Positions 23,471 through 35,079 are shown, numbered from the stretch's first letter. The stretch is DNA of 64,000 nt from Meghimatium bilineatum (GCA_034231615.1 CM067322.1:54762357-54826356), one strand, 5' to 3'. The notes: generated by a model from the sequence alone, not told the origin. Numbers and translations: made by a program.

Positions 23471-24234
23471 AGATCACCACCATCAATGCCCCGGAGGTAT
23501 CCAACAGCAGAAAGTTGCGCAAATGAAATATGTCTATTTGATTGCGAGGTAGTATATCATCTAAACAAATGGTAGTCAGCATTTATTTTGGCCCGTGAAC
23601 CCGTTTGGGACAAATCTTCTTTCGTCGACCTATCTCCCCCCCCCCCTTCCCTGTGCCTTGAAAAGGTTATTGTCTTTCTTTGCAGGTCAACAAGACGTTT
23701 TAAACTGTACCTCTATAATTATTGTTCATCATTCACGTTGTTAGTTACCTGTCAGTAAACCCATTAACGGGTCTGTAACGTCCTTCCCATCTCGTAAATT
23801 ACTTTTTTTTTCATTCCCCCCCCCCTCTCCACGCCCTCAATTCTCTGTGGTCCCAAGAGGGAGGGACATAAGGTCCACCATCAGAACTACTGCTCTGTAT
23901 AGCACATGTATCAATGATAATATTCGCAAATTATTTCAAGTATGGCAGCAACATATATACGAGTTTATATACAGATATATATATATATATCAAGCGCAAA
24001 GAGCTGGCAGAAAGAGTCAGGACATGATAGTAGCATCGCAGAGATAGATAAAACGGTTGAATAAAATGTACACGTCCTACACTCGTGATCGATCGCACGG
24101 TCACACCAAACAAGATTGTAGTTTTAACCTTTCCTAGTAGATGGCTCTCCGTCTCACAGTATTGAATACCCTGCCTAGAATGTGAGGCTTCTGAGATGTA
24201 CAACAATTTTTGAAGTTATAAAATTATCTCTTGA
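23471..24234. other. unrecognised stretch
   Basis: C-rich runs at 23,637-23,648 and 23,816-23,825 and a (TA)n tract near 23,973. No gene recognised. Confidence 0.35.
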
Positions 24235-25155
24235 CTTGTATATTCTGCACGTCTAATAGAAAGTACAATCATACATTTTATTGTGTATAACATATTGGTC
24301 TACTAGAGAGTACAGTCATGAATGTTATCTGATATAATATATGGGTATACTAGAAAGTACAGTCATGAATGTTATCTAGTATAACATATGTAACATATGG
24401 GTCTATTAGAGAGTACAGTCATGAATGTTATCTAGTATAACATATGTAACATATGGGCCTATTAGAGAGTACAGTCATGAATGTTATCTAGTATAACATA
24501 TGTAACATATGGGCCTATTAGAGAGTACAGTCATGAATGTTATCTAGTATAACATATGTAACATATGGGCCTATTAGAGAGTACAGTCATGAATGTTATC
24601 TAGTATAACATATGTAACATATGGGCCTATTAGAGAGTACAGTCATGAATGTTATCTAGTATAACATATGTAACATGTGGGTCTATTAGAGAGTACAGTC
24701 ATGAATGTTATCTAGTATAACATATGTAACATATGGGTCTATTAGAGAGTACAGTCATGAATGTTATCTGGTATAACATATACGTTTATTAAAAAATACA
24801 ATCATGAATGTTATCTGATATATTCTACACGTCTACTGGAAAGTACAATCATGACTGTTATCTGGTATAACATATGGGTCTACTAGAGAGTACAGTCATG
24901 AATGTTATCTGGTATAACATATGGGTATATTAGAAAGTACAATCATGAATGTTATCTGTTATATTATATACGTATACTAGAAAGTACAATCATGAATGTT
25001 ACCTGTCATATTATTAACGTATACTAGAAAGTACAATCATAAATGTTATCTTTTATATTATACACGTACACTAGAAATTACAATAATACATGTACTCTTG
25101 TATGACATACGTGTCTACTAGAGCGTACAATCATGAACTTCATCTGGTATATTAT
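24235..25155. repeat. minisatellite of 46 and 56 bp units
   Basis: Units share gtacagtcatgaatgttatc and gtctactagaga. The middle (24,360-24,760) has 56-bp units with the extra word taacatatg; the flanks have 46-bp units without it. About 18 units. Confidence 0.9.
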
Positions 25156-25164
25156 AATCGTTAG

Positions 25165-25368
25165 GTTTTATGTGTCGTGGTACAGAGTACGTCTGTGACA
25201 GCCAAGGTAATGGGTTCGAATCACGCCACAGGCAATTGTGCATCTGGACCGTTTAGAAAGTACTGACAAACTACAAAACGTTTTTATAATGCCTAAAATG
25301 TCACTACAACCAAAAAATTCATCGGTTAATGGCTAGGTTGATACGCTCTGGATAATATACGCTACCAA
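25165..25368 (+). mobile_element. SINE-like insertion between two related arrays
   Basis: It contains the B box ggttcgaatca (25,213-25,223) and an A-box-like tggtacagagtac (25,178-25,190). The spacing (35 nt) is shorter than in a tRNA. It is the only non-repeat sequence between the arrays at 24.2-25.2 and 25.4-25.9 kb, whose units are related. Confidence 0.45.
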
Positions 25369-25369
25369 T

Positions 25370-25935
25370 TTTATATTACACGTCTACTATAGCTTGCAAT
25401 CATGTATTTGATATTATTCACGTCTATTAGAGCTTACAATCATGAATTTGATATTATACACGTCTATTAGAGCTTACAATCATGAATTTGATATTATACA
25501 CGTCTATTAGAGCTTACAATCATGAATTTGATATTATACACGTCTACTGGAACATACAATCATGTATTTGATATTATACACGTCTACTGGAACATACAAT
25601 CATGTATTTGATATTATACACGTCTAATGGAACGTACAATCATGTATTTGATATTATACACGTCTACTAGAACATACAATCATGTATTTGATATTATACA
25701 CGTCTACTGGAACGTACAATCATGTATTTGATATTATACACGTCTACTGGAACATACAATCATGTATTTGATATTATACACGTCTAATGGAACATACAAT
25801 CATGTATTTGATATTATACACGTCTACTAGAACATACAATCATGTATTTGATATTATACACGTCTACTGGAACGTACAATCATGTATTTGATAGTATACA
25901 CGTCTACTAGAGCGTACAATCATGTATTTCATCTG
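25370..25935. repeat. 40-bp minisatellite, about 14 units
   Basis: Unit runs cgtctactggaacatacaat then catgtatttgatattataca. The first four units have agagcttacaatcatgaa; later ones have catgta. Confidence 0.95.
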
Positions 25936-26139
25936 TTATATCATATGATCATATCTGTCTACTAGAACGTATAATCATTACACTATTGCCCCGCATATAA
26001 ATGTTGTCTAATCGAACTTACAATCATGTCTGCATATGTGTCTACTAAAACCCATAATCATACCTATTGTCTAGTATATCATGTCTGCCTACTAGAACGT
26101 GCAAACGTGAGTGAGGGCCGTTATAACACATCCAACATC

Positions 26140-26560
26140 ACCTTTTTCTTTCCCTGGTGTATCTTGCTGTGATAGACTGTAACATGTCCATCTCGTGATG
26201 TACTCTCTCACGTGTATCTCTGCCTATCTCTTGCTCGCATCCCCTCGACTGTACTCTCAAATAAGGCCTTCAATAAGGTATCGTGCCTTTTGATATGTCC
26301 AAAATATTTTATTTGCTTGATATTTTTTCTTTAAAACATTCTTTCTTCATACGAAGAGTTGTTAGAACTTCTTTGTATGTTTTCTTCTCTTTCCATGATC
26401 TTCTTCCTATTCTTATATTTATCAACATTCACTGGCATCAATTATGTATTTTAATTGTTTATTTATTGTCAATGTTTCTGAGCCATACATTAATATAGAA
26501 TAGATGTAGAATTGTATCTTTCAATAAGATTGTGCCCCTCAAAAAAGCATTGCTATACAG
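26140..26560 (-). mobile_element. LINE fragment (thumb and C-terminus)
   Basis: Minus strand gives YINVWLRNIDNK, then RIGRRSWKEKKTYKEVLTTL and ILDISKGTI, followed by a basic end with HHEMDML. It parallels the minus-strand LINE at 16,740-17,070. Stops are frequent. Confidence 0.6.
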
Positions 26561-26904
26561 ACATGATATTCACAAAGCCAGTGGCAAAGACCATGTAAAA
26601 TATTGGTTAAAAATATAAATGTGTTAGTTAAAACCATAATATATATATATAGAACACAACATAGCTGCATGCAGGGAACTCTTCACCCTTGGCACTACAA
26701 GACATAAAGAGGAATAACACGAAAAGAAAGAACCACACTAAAAAAAACCGCCGACCCAAAAATTTTTCTTGCCTCTACTGTAGAATATTATATACAGTCA
26801 TGTCTATAGACTATTATATACAATCATATCTACACACTAGCTGTATATACAATCATGTTTAGAGAATATTATATACAAGAATCGGTATTCAGTAATATCT
26901 ACGA
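26561..26904. other. stretch with degenerate units of the neighbouring arrays
   Basis: Words like tatatacaatcatgtct recur at 26,790-26,880, linking it to the 25-bp array that follows. No gene. Confidence 0.4.
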
Positions 26905-27765
26905 TCATGTCTGTAGCCCAGGTGTAGAATCATGTCTGTAGCCCAGGTGTAGAATCATTTCTGTAGCCCAGGTGTAGAATCATGTCTGTAGCCCAGGTGT
27001 AGAATCATGTCTGAAGCCCAGGTGTAGAATCATGTCTGTAGCCCAGGTGTAGAATCATGTCTGTAAACCAGGTGTAGAACCATGTCTGTAAACCAGGTGT
27101 AGAATCATATCTGTAAACCAGGTGTTGAATCATGTCTGTAAACCATGTGTAGAATCATGTCTGTTAACCAGATGTTGAATCATGTCTGTTAACCAGATGT
27201 TGAATCATATCTGTAAACCAGGTGTAGAATCATGTCTGTAAACCAGGTGTAGAATCATATCTGTAAACCAGGTGTAGAACCATGTCTGTAAACCAGGTGT
27301 AGAATCATATCTGTAAACCAGGTGTTGAATCATGTCTGTAAACCATGTGTAGAATCATGTCTGTTAACCAGATGTAGAATCATGTCTGTAAACCAGGTGT
27401 TGAATCATGTCTGTAAACCAGGTGTAGAACCATATCTGTAAACCAGGTGTAGAATCATATCTGTAAACCAGGTGTAGAATCATATCTGTAAACCAGGTGT
27501 AGAATCATATCTGTAAACCAGGTGTAGAATCATATCTGTAAACCAGGTGTAGAATCATATCTGTAAACCAGGTGTTGAATCATGTCTGTAAACCATGTGT
27601 AGAATCATGTCTGTAAACCAGGTGTTGAATCATGCCTGTAAACCAGGTGTAGAATCATGTCTGTAAACCAGGTGTAGAATCATATCTGTAAACCAGGTGT
27701 AGAATCATATCTGTAAACCAGGTGTAGAATCATATCTGTAAACCAGGTGTAGAATCACGGCTACA
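26905..27765. repeat. 25-bp minisatellite, about 34 units
   Basis: The main unit is aaaccaggtgtagaatcat plus atctgt. The left six units have 'agcccagg' instead of 'aaaccagg'. An eight-unit block (200 bp) beginning gaaccatgtctg occurs at 27,078 and again at 27,278. Confidence 0.95.
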
Positions 27766-28034
27766 GTCTATCATGGACTCATGCATCTCTGTATATCACT
27801 ACTCATATCCTGGATGTTCTTCTCAACTTCATTAGACATTTGAATGTTAATCAGATGTCAGATCTCCCCTCTTAGATTAATATGTTCGAGACGTGTATTA
27901 TTTGAATTCCCTTACTTTTCCATTGGAATGTCTCCAGGACATGGATATTCTACCATATTTGTTATTTCATGACCAAATTTTGCTGTTTTTGGTAGAATTA
28001 ACCTGTTATAAATGCTGCCAATACTGAGCCATGA

Positions 28035-28833
28035 ACAATGTGTCATGTGACGTATTCCTTCCAGAAGGTTGTCTTCCCAATGAACTCTCTGAACCTCTCT
28101 CTGTCTTGGGCGATGTGGCCTGCATTTTCTAGCGATGTATTCATATTATCGTTAATGTCGTCAGTCCATCGTCTTCTTGGTCTGCCCCTTCTCCTTTTCC
28201 CAGGTACTCTTCCCTCCATTATTTGTCTTTCTAACCAGTTATGTCTCTTTATATGACCAAACAGGCGTAGTTTTCTTTTTGTTATTGTGTTTAGTAACCA
28301 ACACTCTGGAATATTCAGTGTGTTTATAATATCTGAGTTTCTGATTTTATCCTTCCATGATATTCTAAGTATCTTTCTGTAGCATTTCAGCTTGAAGGCA
28401 TTGTTCTTCTTTGCCGCTGTTTTACTCAGAGTCCATGTTTCACAGCCGTATGTTGCAACCGGAAAAATAAAAGTTCGTAACATTAGCACTTTCGTTTCTA
28501 TTTTGTTGTTTTTCCATATTTTTTCAGCCGTGTTATTTTGCAATATGCCAGTGCCAATCTCTTCCTTAGTTCTGCCATGCAGTCTCCTGCACCGTTGATG
28601 TTTGCTCCTAAGTATTCAAATTTATCCACACATTATTTCTCGGTATTGTCTATTCTGATTTTTGGTTGTTGTGTTGTTATATCTGTTGACATGATTTTTG
28701 TTTTCTGCGTGTTTAAACACAAATTTCGTGCTTCGCTATATTTCTTTGTGTTCTTGATTAGTTGTTCCAATCCCTTTATATCGTTTGAAAGAAGTACTGT
28801 GTCGTCTATGAACAATGTAACTATATTTTAGAT
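28035..28833 (-). mobile_element. LINE reverse transcriptase 3' half, best preserved copy in the window
   Basis: Two minus-strand frames join into the second half of a non-LTR polymerase. The first (28,815-28,633) has FIDDTVLLSNDIKGLEQLI, palm motif C with F-I-D-D, and ends at one stop. The same frame then reads KFEYLGANINGAGDCM. After one frame change, 28,543-28,043 reads on for 166 residues: FIFPVATYGCETWTLSK, CYRKILRISWKD, RPRRRWTDDIND and FREFIGKTTFWKEYVT, then stop. One stop and one frame change over about 260 codons make it the youngest of the family here. The 5' half of the polymerase is missing. Same family as 5,429, 9,595 and probably 48,425. Confidence 0.85.
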
Positions 28834-29339
28834 GCCATTTGTGGAATTCGCTGAACACACGTTTTTTTTAACGATGCTTCCATTAATCTGTGTACGCTAC
28901 TTAGGTGTTTGACAAATTTATGGCAATTGTATATTTAGAATGTTTCCAAAAACTGTTCCATCTGCTGGCAACCCTGCTGCAGAATGCCTCACTAATCAAT
29001 GATTACTAATGTTTTACTGTGCAGTAGTATGAAAGCAATATTTACACGGTAAAAGTCGGGATGGATTAAAGGTCACGGTATAATTCGCCTAGGATAAGTA
29101 GGCATATCGACAATAGATAATAGCCATGCTACACACTATCTTTACTATATCTTATTGTGACAAATACGAAGTGGGCGTGGCTCTGTTCAGGGACACTGTT
29201 GAAAGGATTACTAGAAACGACCTGGTGAAGGAACTTAGTGCATTTCAAAATGTGTAATGGTTCTTAATACTTGTTACTTGGCAACGATTTGATTAAAAGT
29301 CATAAAATAGCCAGTGCTTCTTACAATCATAATTCATTC
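28834..29339. other. unrecognised stretch
   Basis: No gene or repeat recognised. Confidence 0.3.
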
Positions 29340-29580
29340 ATTCATTCTTTGGTACTATGACTTCCGGCGTAGGCGATCATGTCTCTCCACAGTCATCTGT
29401 TTGTTATACATTTCAATATAGTTTCTGATGATTCTGTATCATGCCAGGCTTTCAAGCCATCCAATATTTTCTCACGGTGTCTTCCTCTATCTCTCTTACC
29501 CTCAATTTTTACAGTTGTTACGATGTTCTCCAGCCCACCTCTTCTCATGATATGAATTATACCTCACCATAAATGCTTTT
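29340..29580 (-). mobile_element. LINE C-terminal end
   Basis: Minus strand reads MRRGGLENIVTTVKIEGKRD, then RGRHREKILDGLKAWH and LWRDMIAYAG. This is the C-terminus of another LINE family ('GKRDRGRQREKFLDGL'). Confidence 0.75.
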
Positions 29581-29734
29581 TGGTGAAGTGAAACTGTATT
29601 TTAAATATCATTTTTTAGCAATTAAAAATATCATGATACATAATAATGATATACATTATACATTTACAGTATCTTTAACTTTTTATCTTCGTAAGGACTT
29701 ACAGTCATAGTAGATTTATAATTGTCTATATAGA

Positions 29735-30275
29735 TGATTTATTAGTTTACATAAACAAATAGTGGTCTTAATGACCGTTTTAGTGACAAAAGAATAGAAA
29801 AATGTTAATGATTTATTGGTTCTATCTATCTATATATATCTATACGGGGAGGGCCCTTTTTTGCTTTGCGGCGTCAGGGGTAGAAGAATTCTCTGGAGAT
29901 GACCTTCTTGTGTGCTGTTTGTAAGATTGTTCATGTGGCTTCTTTGATTTCTATGATCCATCTTTTACATGGTCTGTTTCTGGCTTTATAGCCGTGAAGT
30001 CTATGTGTCATGGGCATCTGTGGCATGCTGTCTGTTGGTAGTCTGAAAGTATGTGAAAACCACTTGATCTGTTGCCTTATGATGTATTCCAATACTGATA
30101 TTGTCTTAGTTATATGTCTGATGTTATCGTTTCTAATTATATCTCTTAATGACAATCCGAGTATTCTTCGCAGACATGTCATTTCTGTCATTCGATCTCA
30201 GTTTTATTGAACACGATTTATTGGTTTACGGAGACAAATGGTGGGTCGTGATGACCGTTTTAGTGGCACAATGAT
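29735..30275 (-). mobile_element. LINE C-terminal end flanked by 60-bp direct repeats
   Basis: The minus-strand frame 30,191-29,931 has MTEMTCLRRILGLSLRD, QQIKWFSHTFRLP and HGYKARNRPCKRWI. The 3' UTR ends in a TAGA-type tail (tctatctatctata at 29,823). The related 3' end at 35,080-35,235 has the same tail. Outside it, about 60 bp containing atgaccgttttagtg occur on both sides (29,735-29,795 and 30,207-30,275). Confidence 0.75.
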
Positions 30276-31654
30276 TTATTTCGTAGTATAATTTTTAAAT
30301 ATATTTTCATCTACTTTTGTCTTTTGTGACGTTTTCGACATATTTGTAAGATCAATGTGAAATAGCAACCGCAATTAATTGATGTATATTCGGTTGAAAT
30401 AAAATGTATGTACACTGCAATAAGTATTTTAAAAAAAAAGAAAATATTGGAAAGAATTTGCACGAAAATTATGATATACTTATAAAATGTAATATAATAG
30501 TTTAATTAAATTACACTCTTCAGAGATAAGATCATTCTTATTCAAATTTTAAAAGGCTGCTGCTGTATAAACCAGCAATAACTGCAATGCAGATGTGGTT
30601 TAAATTATAAAATGCATGGAATTCATATAAAATGTAAATCGCATGCAAAAACCGCTTTCTTTCGACCATTGGTTATTGAGATATTACATGTAGTTTGGTG
30701 ACAAATATTTTGAAACACACTATAATGTACAGTTTATTTTACACAGTGCACTGCGCAAGACAGATGTCCATTGACAATGCCTATTATAGCTTTGTTCATC
30801 ATCACTGAATAATACGAGAAATAACAAACATTCACAGTGCCTGTACACGTATCTGTACTTGTGTGTACAAACGTTTAGTGGACATTATTGCTACCTTTAT
30901 ACCTTTTGGATGTAAAGTATTAATTTATCACGTTCTGAATGCTGAGAGAGAAATACAATGTTATACCAGTATATTTCTTGACTAGTGGCATATTTGATAC
31001 GTGAATATACAGAAGAACGGAGATACCTTCATAGAAAGAGAAACGTATAAATAAAGAACTACTAGAAAATACGTAAATCAACAGAAATTAATACATGAAA
31101 TTTAAAAAAAAAACACACAAATATAATGTCTTGTATATCCACATTCATTGGTGTAAGCTGTATCTGGATCTGAAGGTTGAATGACGACGAACATAAAAGA
31201 AATAATGGTACAGCCTTTTCATGAAACATGGAGGTTTAAGGTAACAGTCGGAGTGTACTATCAGAGTAAGTGAAGAATGTGTTTAAGATATACTGCGAAC
31301 AGCTCAGAAATTATAGATGTTGGGCAAGTTCCGATTTTCATTACATAAGCTAATTTCATTTCTGTTTACGAATATTGAAATCAGGGTAATTAAATTTTGC
31401 TAATCTCTGGAATCAGACAGAAAAACTCGCACAAATTGACGATTCCACTAAAAGGTCTTTATCAGGAATACATGACGAGGAATATAACGCCATTGTCCGC
31501 GATTACATAACAGATAATTGTTGCGCCCTTGGGTATTTCTTTTTGGTGCATCCGTTCTTGGTGCCCCGACCGTCAGTGCCTAGTTAAAACACTGACTACA
31601 TGTAACATTTATCTAACCCAATTCTATGTATCTCTTTACAGATGTGTGTCTGAC
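30276..31654. other. unrecognised AT-rich stretch
   Basis: No gene or repeat recognised. Confidence 0.35.
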
Positions 31655-32262
31655 CCACCTGTTATACTTCGACTTATTGTCAACAAAACTGTAATACTTC
31701 GACATAGTGTCGATAACACTGTTATTCTTCGACTTAGTGTCAATAAAACTGTTATTCTTCGACTTAGTGTCAATAAAACTGTTATTCTTCGACTTAGTGT
31801 CAATAAAACTGTTATTCTTCGACTTAGTGTCAATAAAACTGTGATTCTTCGACTTAGTGTCAATAAAACTGTTATACTTCGACTTAGTGTCAATAAAACT
31901 GTTATTCTTCGACTTAGTGTCAATAAAACTGTTATTCTTCGACTTAGTGTCAATAAAACTGTTATTCTTCGACTTAGTGTCAATAAAACTGTTATTCTTC
32001 GACTTAGTGTCAATAAAACTGTTATTCTTCGACTTAGTGTCAATAAAACTGTTATACTTCGACTTAGTGTAAATGAAACTGTTATTCGTCGACTTAGTGT
32101 CAATAAAACTGTTATTCTTCGACTTAGTGTCAATAAAACTGTTATTCTTCGACTTAGTGTCAATAAAACTGTTATACTTCGACTTAGTGTCAATAAAACT
32201 GTTATTCGTCGACTTAGTGTCAATAAAACTGTTATTCTTCGAATTATTGTTAATGAAACTGA
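31655..32262. repeat. 30-bp minisatellite, about 20 units
   Basis: Unit is caataaaactgttattctt plus cgacttagtgt. Edge units are more diverged (cgacttattgt, cgacatagtgt at the left; gaattattgtta at the right) and the core is nearly uniform. The period keeps frames open on both strands (plus 31,529-32,266: repeats of VILRLSVNKT; minus 32,364-31,636: repeats of RRITVLLTLS). I see no sign of a gene. Confidence 0.97.
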
Positions 32263-32399
32263 ATGATCGGAGACTGCAGTAAAAATGTACACTGCATGGT
32301 AAGTAAATATTGAAGAAAAAATAATAAAAAGGGCGTTGTTGCAGTTTAACTGGGAACTATACACATTCGTCTCGATTTGTTGTTTTCAAGACATGTATA

Positions 32400-32530
32400 C
32401 TGTATAACATTGTTGTTGTATGTAGTCTCCGTGTGATTTTGAAGTCCATTCTGTTTGTTCGTCCCTTTTTTTATAAAGACCTTTACTTCGAAACGTCAAA
32501 TCTGTGTATTGTTCAAAATAAAAGTACTAT
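32400..32530 (+). ncRNA. possible decayed hammerhead-like motif, second locus
   Basis: At 32,475-32,497 aaagacctttacttcgaaac is followed by gtc, resembling 21,732-21,754. A typical hammerhead would have CTGATGA before it; here it reads ttataaa. Then comes caaaataaaag. Probably Penelope-related, and inactive. Confidence 0.3.
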
Positions 32531-33167
32531 TTAACCCTTTTCATATTCTTGTCGATATTTACGTAAAATAACACAGAATGACATTATCACAGACCTCGCA
32601 TCAAAAACCCCGTTATTTGTGCTACCCATCAGAACAAATTCTCTGCTAAGTCTAGGATCCGCCTACCAATTTCTGAAAATAGAAATTTCACAAATAGACG
32701 TGTACACTTCTAAGATCTAGCCATCATAGCGGACGCTCTATAAAGTTGTTCTATTTCACGCTGTCCTGGCTCCAAATGAGAAATAAGAAGGTAAATTGTT
32801 GAAACTTACTGCCGCTGTACATACACGTTGTTGAGGATAAAGTAAAGTCTGGCCTTAACGAAAAGATAGCTATTGGTTCTACATTATGTCAATATTTCAA
32901 CGGTGTTTGTTTTTATTTGTCTGATGAACGAGATTATATAACGTCAGAGGTGACTATAGAACGGGAGATCTGAAGGAGATGTGAATCAGAGAAATAACAA
33001 AATGTTGAGTCATCTTGATTAAAGAGTCACTTTAAGTCAAACGCTAGGGACAGTGAGTAAAAATGAATAATACAAAATATTTTGATTAAAATAAACAATA
33101 TAAAAGTGTACAGAAACGACATAATTGGTAACCGTGATTGTGCCAAACATAAATAAACAAACATATC
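32531..33167. other. unrecognised stretch
   Basis: No gene or repeat recognised. Confidence 0.3.
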
Positions 33168-33335
33168 CAGCGCCGGATTTAGACTTGATAAGGCCCTAAG
33201 CTATTTTAGAAATGGGGCCCTTTATAGGTCCATATAATATATGTCATTGCCAAATATTTTTTTTTTTGGGGGGGTGGCAATGCAGTGGGAGCCCTAAGAT
33301 ATAGCTTGTTTAGCTTATAGGTAAATCACGCACTG
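33168..33335. mobile_element. hAT-type miniature element
   Basis: Begins cagcgccggattta and ends taaatcacgcactg, 14-bp inverted ends with 3 mismatches. The inside carries the paired phrases ggccctaagctat and gccctaagatatagcttgt, common in animal hAT ends. Flanking octamers (aacatatc, cacggggt) do not match. No transposase. Confidence 0.7.
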
Positions 33336-33337
33336 CA

Positions 33338-34405
33338 CGGGGTGCAAAGGGAACGCATTGCTCTTGGCGGACCCAGGGTTAGCAGATAACCAAGATAACA
33401 AATGTACCTTCTCGCGGTGCACCCTGGTAACAGAAAACAGCAGCTCGAGCTGATTCTGGCCAAATTATTTGGGGATCGTGTCCGAGAATGTGGAGGAAGC
33501 AGATGGAAAGAGATTTGACTGCAAAAAGACAGTCAATATCTCCAACACCGCTGTGCCAACACATGCAGCAACACTATCGACACACAGTGAAGCTAGTAAG
33601 TCTGGTTGAAGCATTGGAGGGCGGTCAATGTAGTTGGTACAAAGCAGGCAGATGTCCCAATAAAAATAAACGCACAATGAGTACACTGAGAAAGATGCAC
33701 AGCGCTAGAGGGCAGCGTCATGTGCAAAAAGCACGGAAAATGGTTCGATGAAATTGGAACTAAAGCATTGTTTGCTCGAGACAAGCTTCTAGTTACCGGT
33801 GATCCCAGCCTGGGCCCAACTCTACTGTCGAGTCTTTCCTATACCGGAAGCGTGCTCGCGGAGAGAAAAGGTTCAGTACCCGATGGGCACAGGCATAGCA
33901 GTCCGAGGTGACAAGCACTGTTCAGCCCTAGAACAAAACACAAGGCCCTAACGTTCCTAAATATGTGTACAGATTCAGACCTGGACGAGGGGCTCACGAA
34001 GTTGGTGATCAACACTTCGTTTAAGAAGACGAACGAGCCCGAGCCCAACTCTTCTGTCAAGTTCTTCCTAAACCGGAACCAGGCTTGAGGACGAGAAAAG
34101 GTTTAGTACCCGATGGGCACGGGCACAATACGTCTAATTACACGAGGCAAGTTCACTGACTGCGGAACGCCTCGTGCAGGACAGACGTGAAGGACAAACC
34201 GTCTCGGCACAGAGTCAGTACACATTCACTGTCTGGCGACAGATAGGAAGGCTGTCACAGGCTAGGGTAGCCCACCCGAATTGTCAAGGCATGCCGAAAT
34301 CGGATGTGCTAGGCCTACAAGGCGCATAACGGTGGCACAACGTAATCATGCTCCCGGCGGAAATCGCACGGAAATCCGTGATGGTTACAATGGAGCGAAC
34401 GCCAA
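33338..34405 (+). mobile_element. element X, copy E (most complete)
   Basis: Order on the plus strand: 5' block ggggtgcaaagggaacgc; gttagcagataaccaag (33,376); a frame with FDCKKTVNISNTAVPTHAA (about 33,515-33,570); two module copies, 33,755-33,910 with PGPNSTVESFLYRK and 33,955-34,135 with EPEPNSSVKFFLNRNQA; a block ctgcggaacgcctcgtgcag (34,159); a block gtctggcgacagatagga (34,229); and the 3' end gagcgaacgcc followed by AAAC repeats (34,393). Stops lie in every frame. Length near 1.07 kb. Function unknown. The short-unit tail suggests LINE-type mobilisation. Confidence 0.6.
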
Positions 34406-35079
34406 ACAAACGCACTGCACAAATTCATATTATAAATGGAAATGGAAATATGACGGGTGAAATATATCATTTTAGACTTGCGAAAAAGAGAAAGTACGAA
34501 GTAATATATAATTGATTGGGGCAAGGGGTTGATATTACTTCTAGAATATAATATTTATTGAAACACATTTTATAGAAACATCTGGTGATACAAATTCTCT
34601 TCTTCCTGTGAGCCTAAATTACGATAATATTTAACTAATAGTTGTCTATCGCAGACGATGATGACAACATTTTCAATGTGTGGTTTCGCATATCTCCAGT
34701 GTTTGCGGAGATGACTGAAAAATCCAATCCTGGCATATACAACACCATGCCATATCTGGGACACGTAAGATCAGAATAGGGCGTCTCTGTGTTTCATCTT
34801 TTCGAACAGTACGTTTTCTCTGTGCCTCCAAGAATTGATGAGAGTACCGTTGCTAGTCTTGCTGTAACACCTTGGGCGATACTTCTTTTTTTTCTTCAGC
34901 GTTCATTCTCAAACTGCCGCCGGATGTCTCTTGCAGCAGAACAATGGTTCTACTAGATTTCTAACATGATGTACTCCAGAAAATGCAAATGTGTTGTGTC
35001 ACCGTTTTATTTTGCGACAATGGCCTGACACATCCATCTTCTGCGATGAGGATTCTGAGCGACATACTCCTAAGTTCTA
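34406..35079. other. unrecognised stretch with one shared interspersed phrase
   Basis: 34,895-34,990 (tctcttgcagcagaacaatg and following) resembles 62,190-62,245, so part belongs to another dispersed repeat. Otherwise nothing recognised. Confidence 0.35.

Noticed and set aside
25165..25368. Genuine tRNA gene from the B box ggttcgaatca
   Set aside because: A-to-B spacing is too short and no acceptor stem or anticodon arm could be formed.
31529..32266. 245-codon ORF (+) and 242-codon ORF (-) over the 30-bp array
   Set aside because: Both arise because the period is a multiple of three and the unit lacks stops in those frames; open on both strands at once, with residues changing at variable sites.
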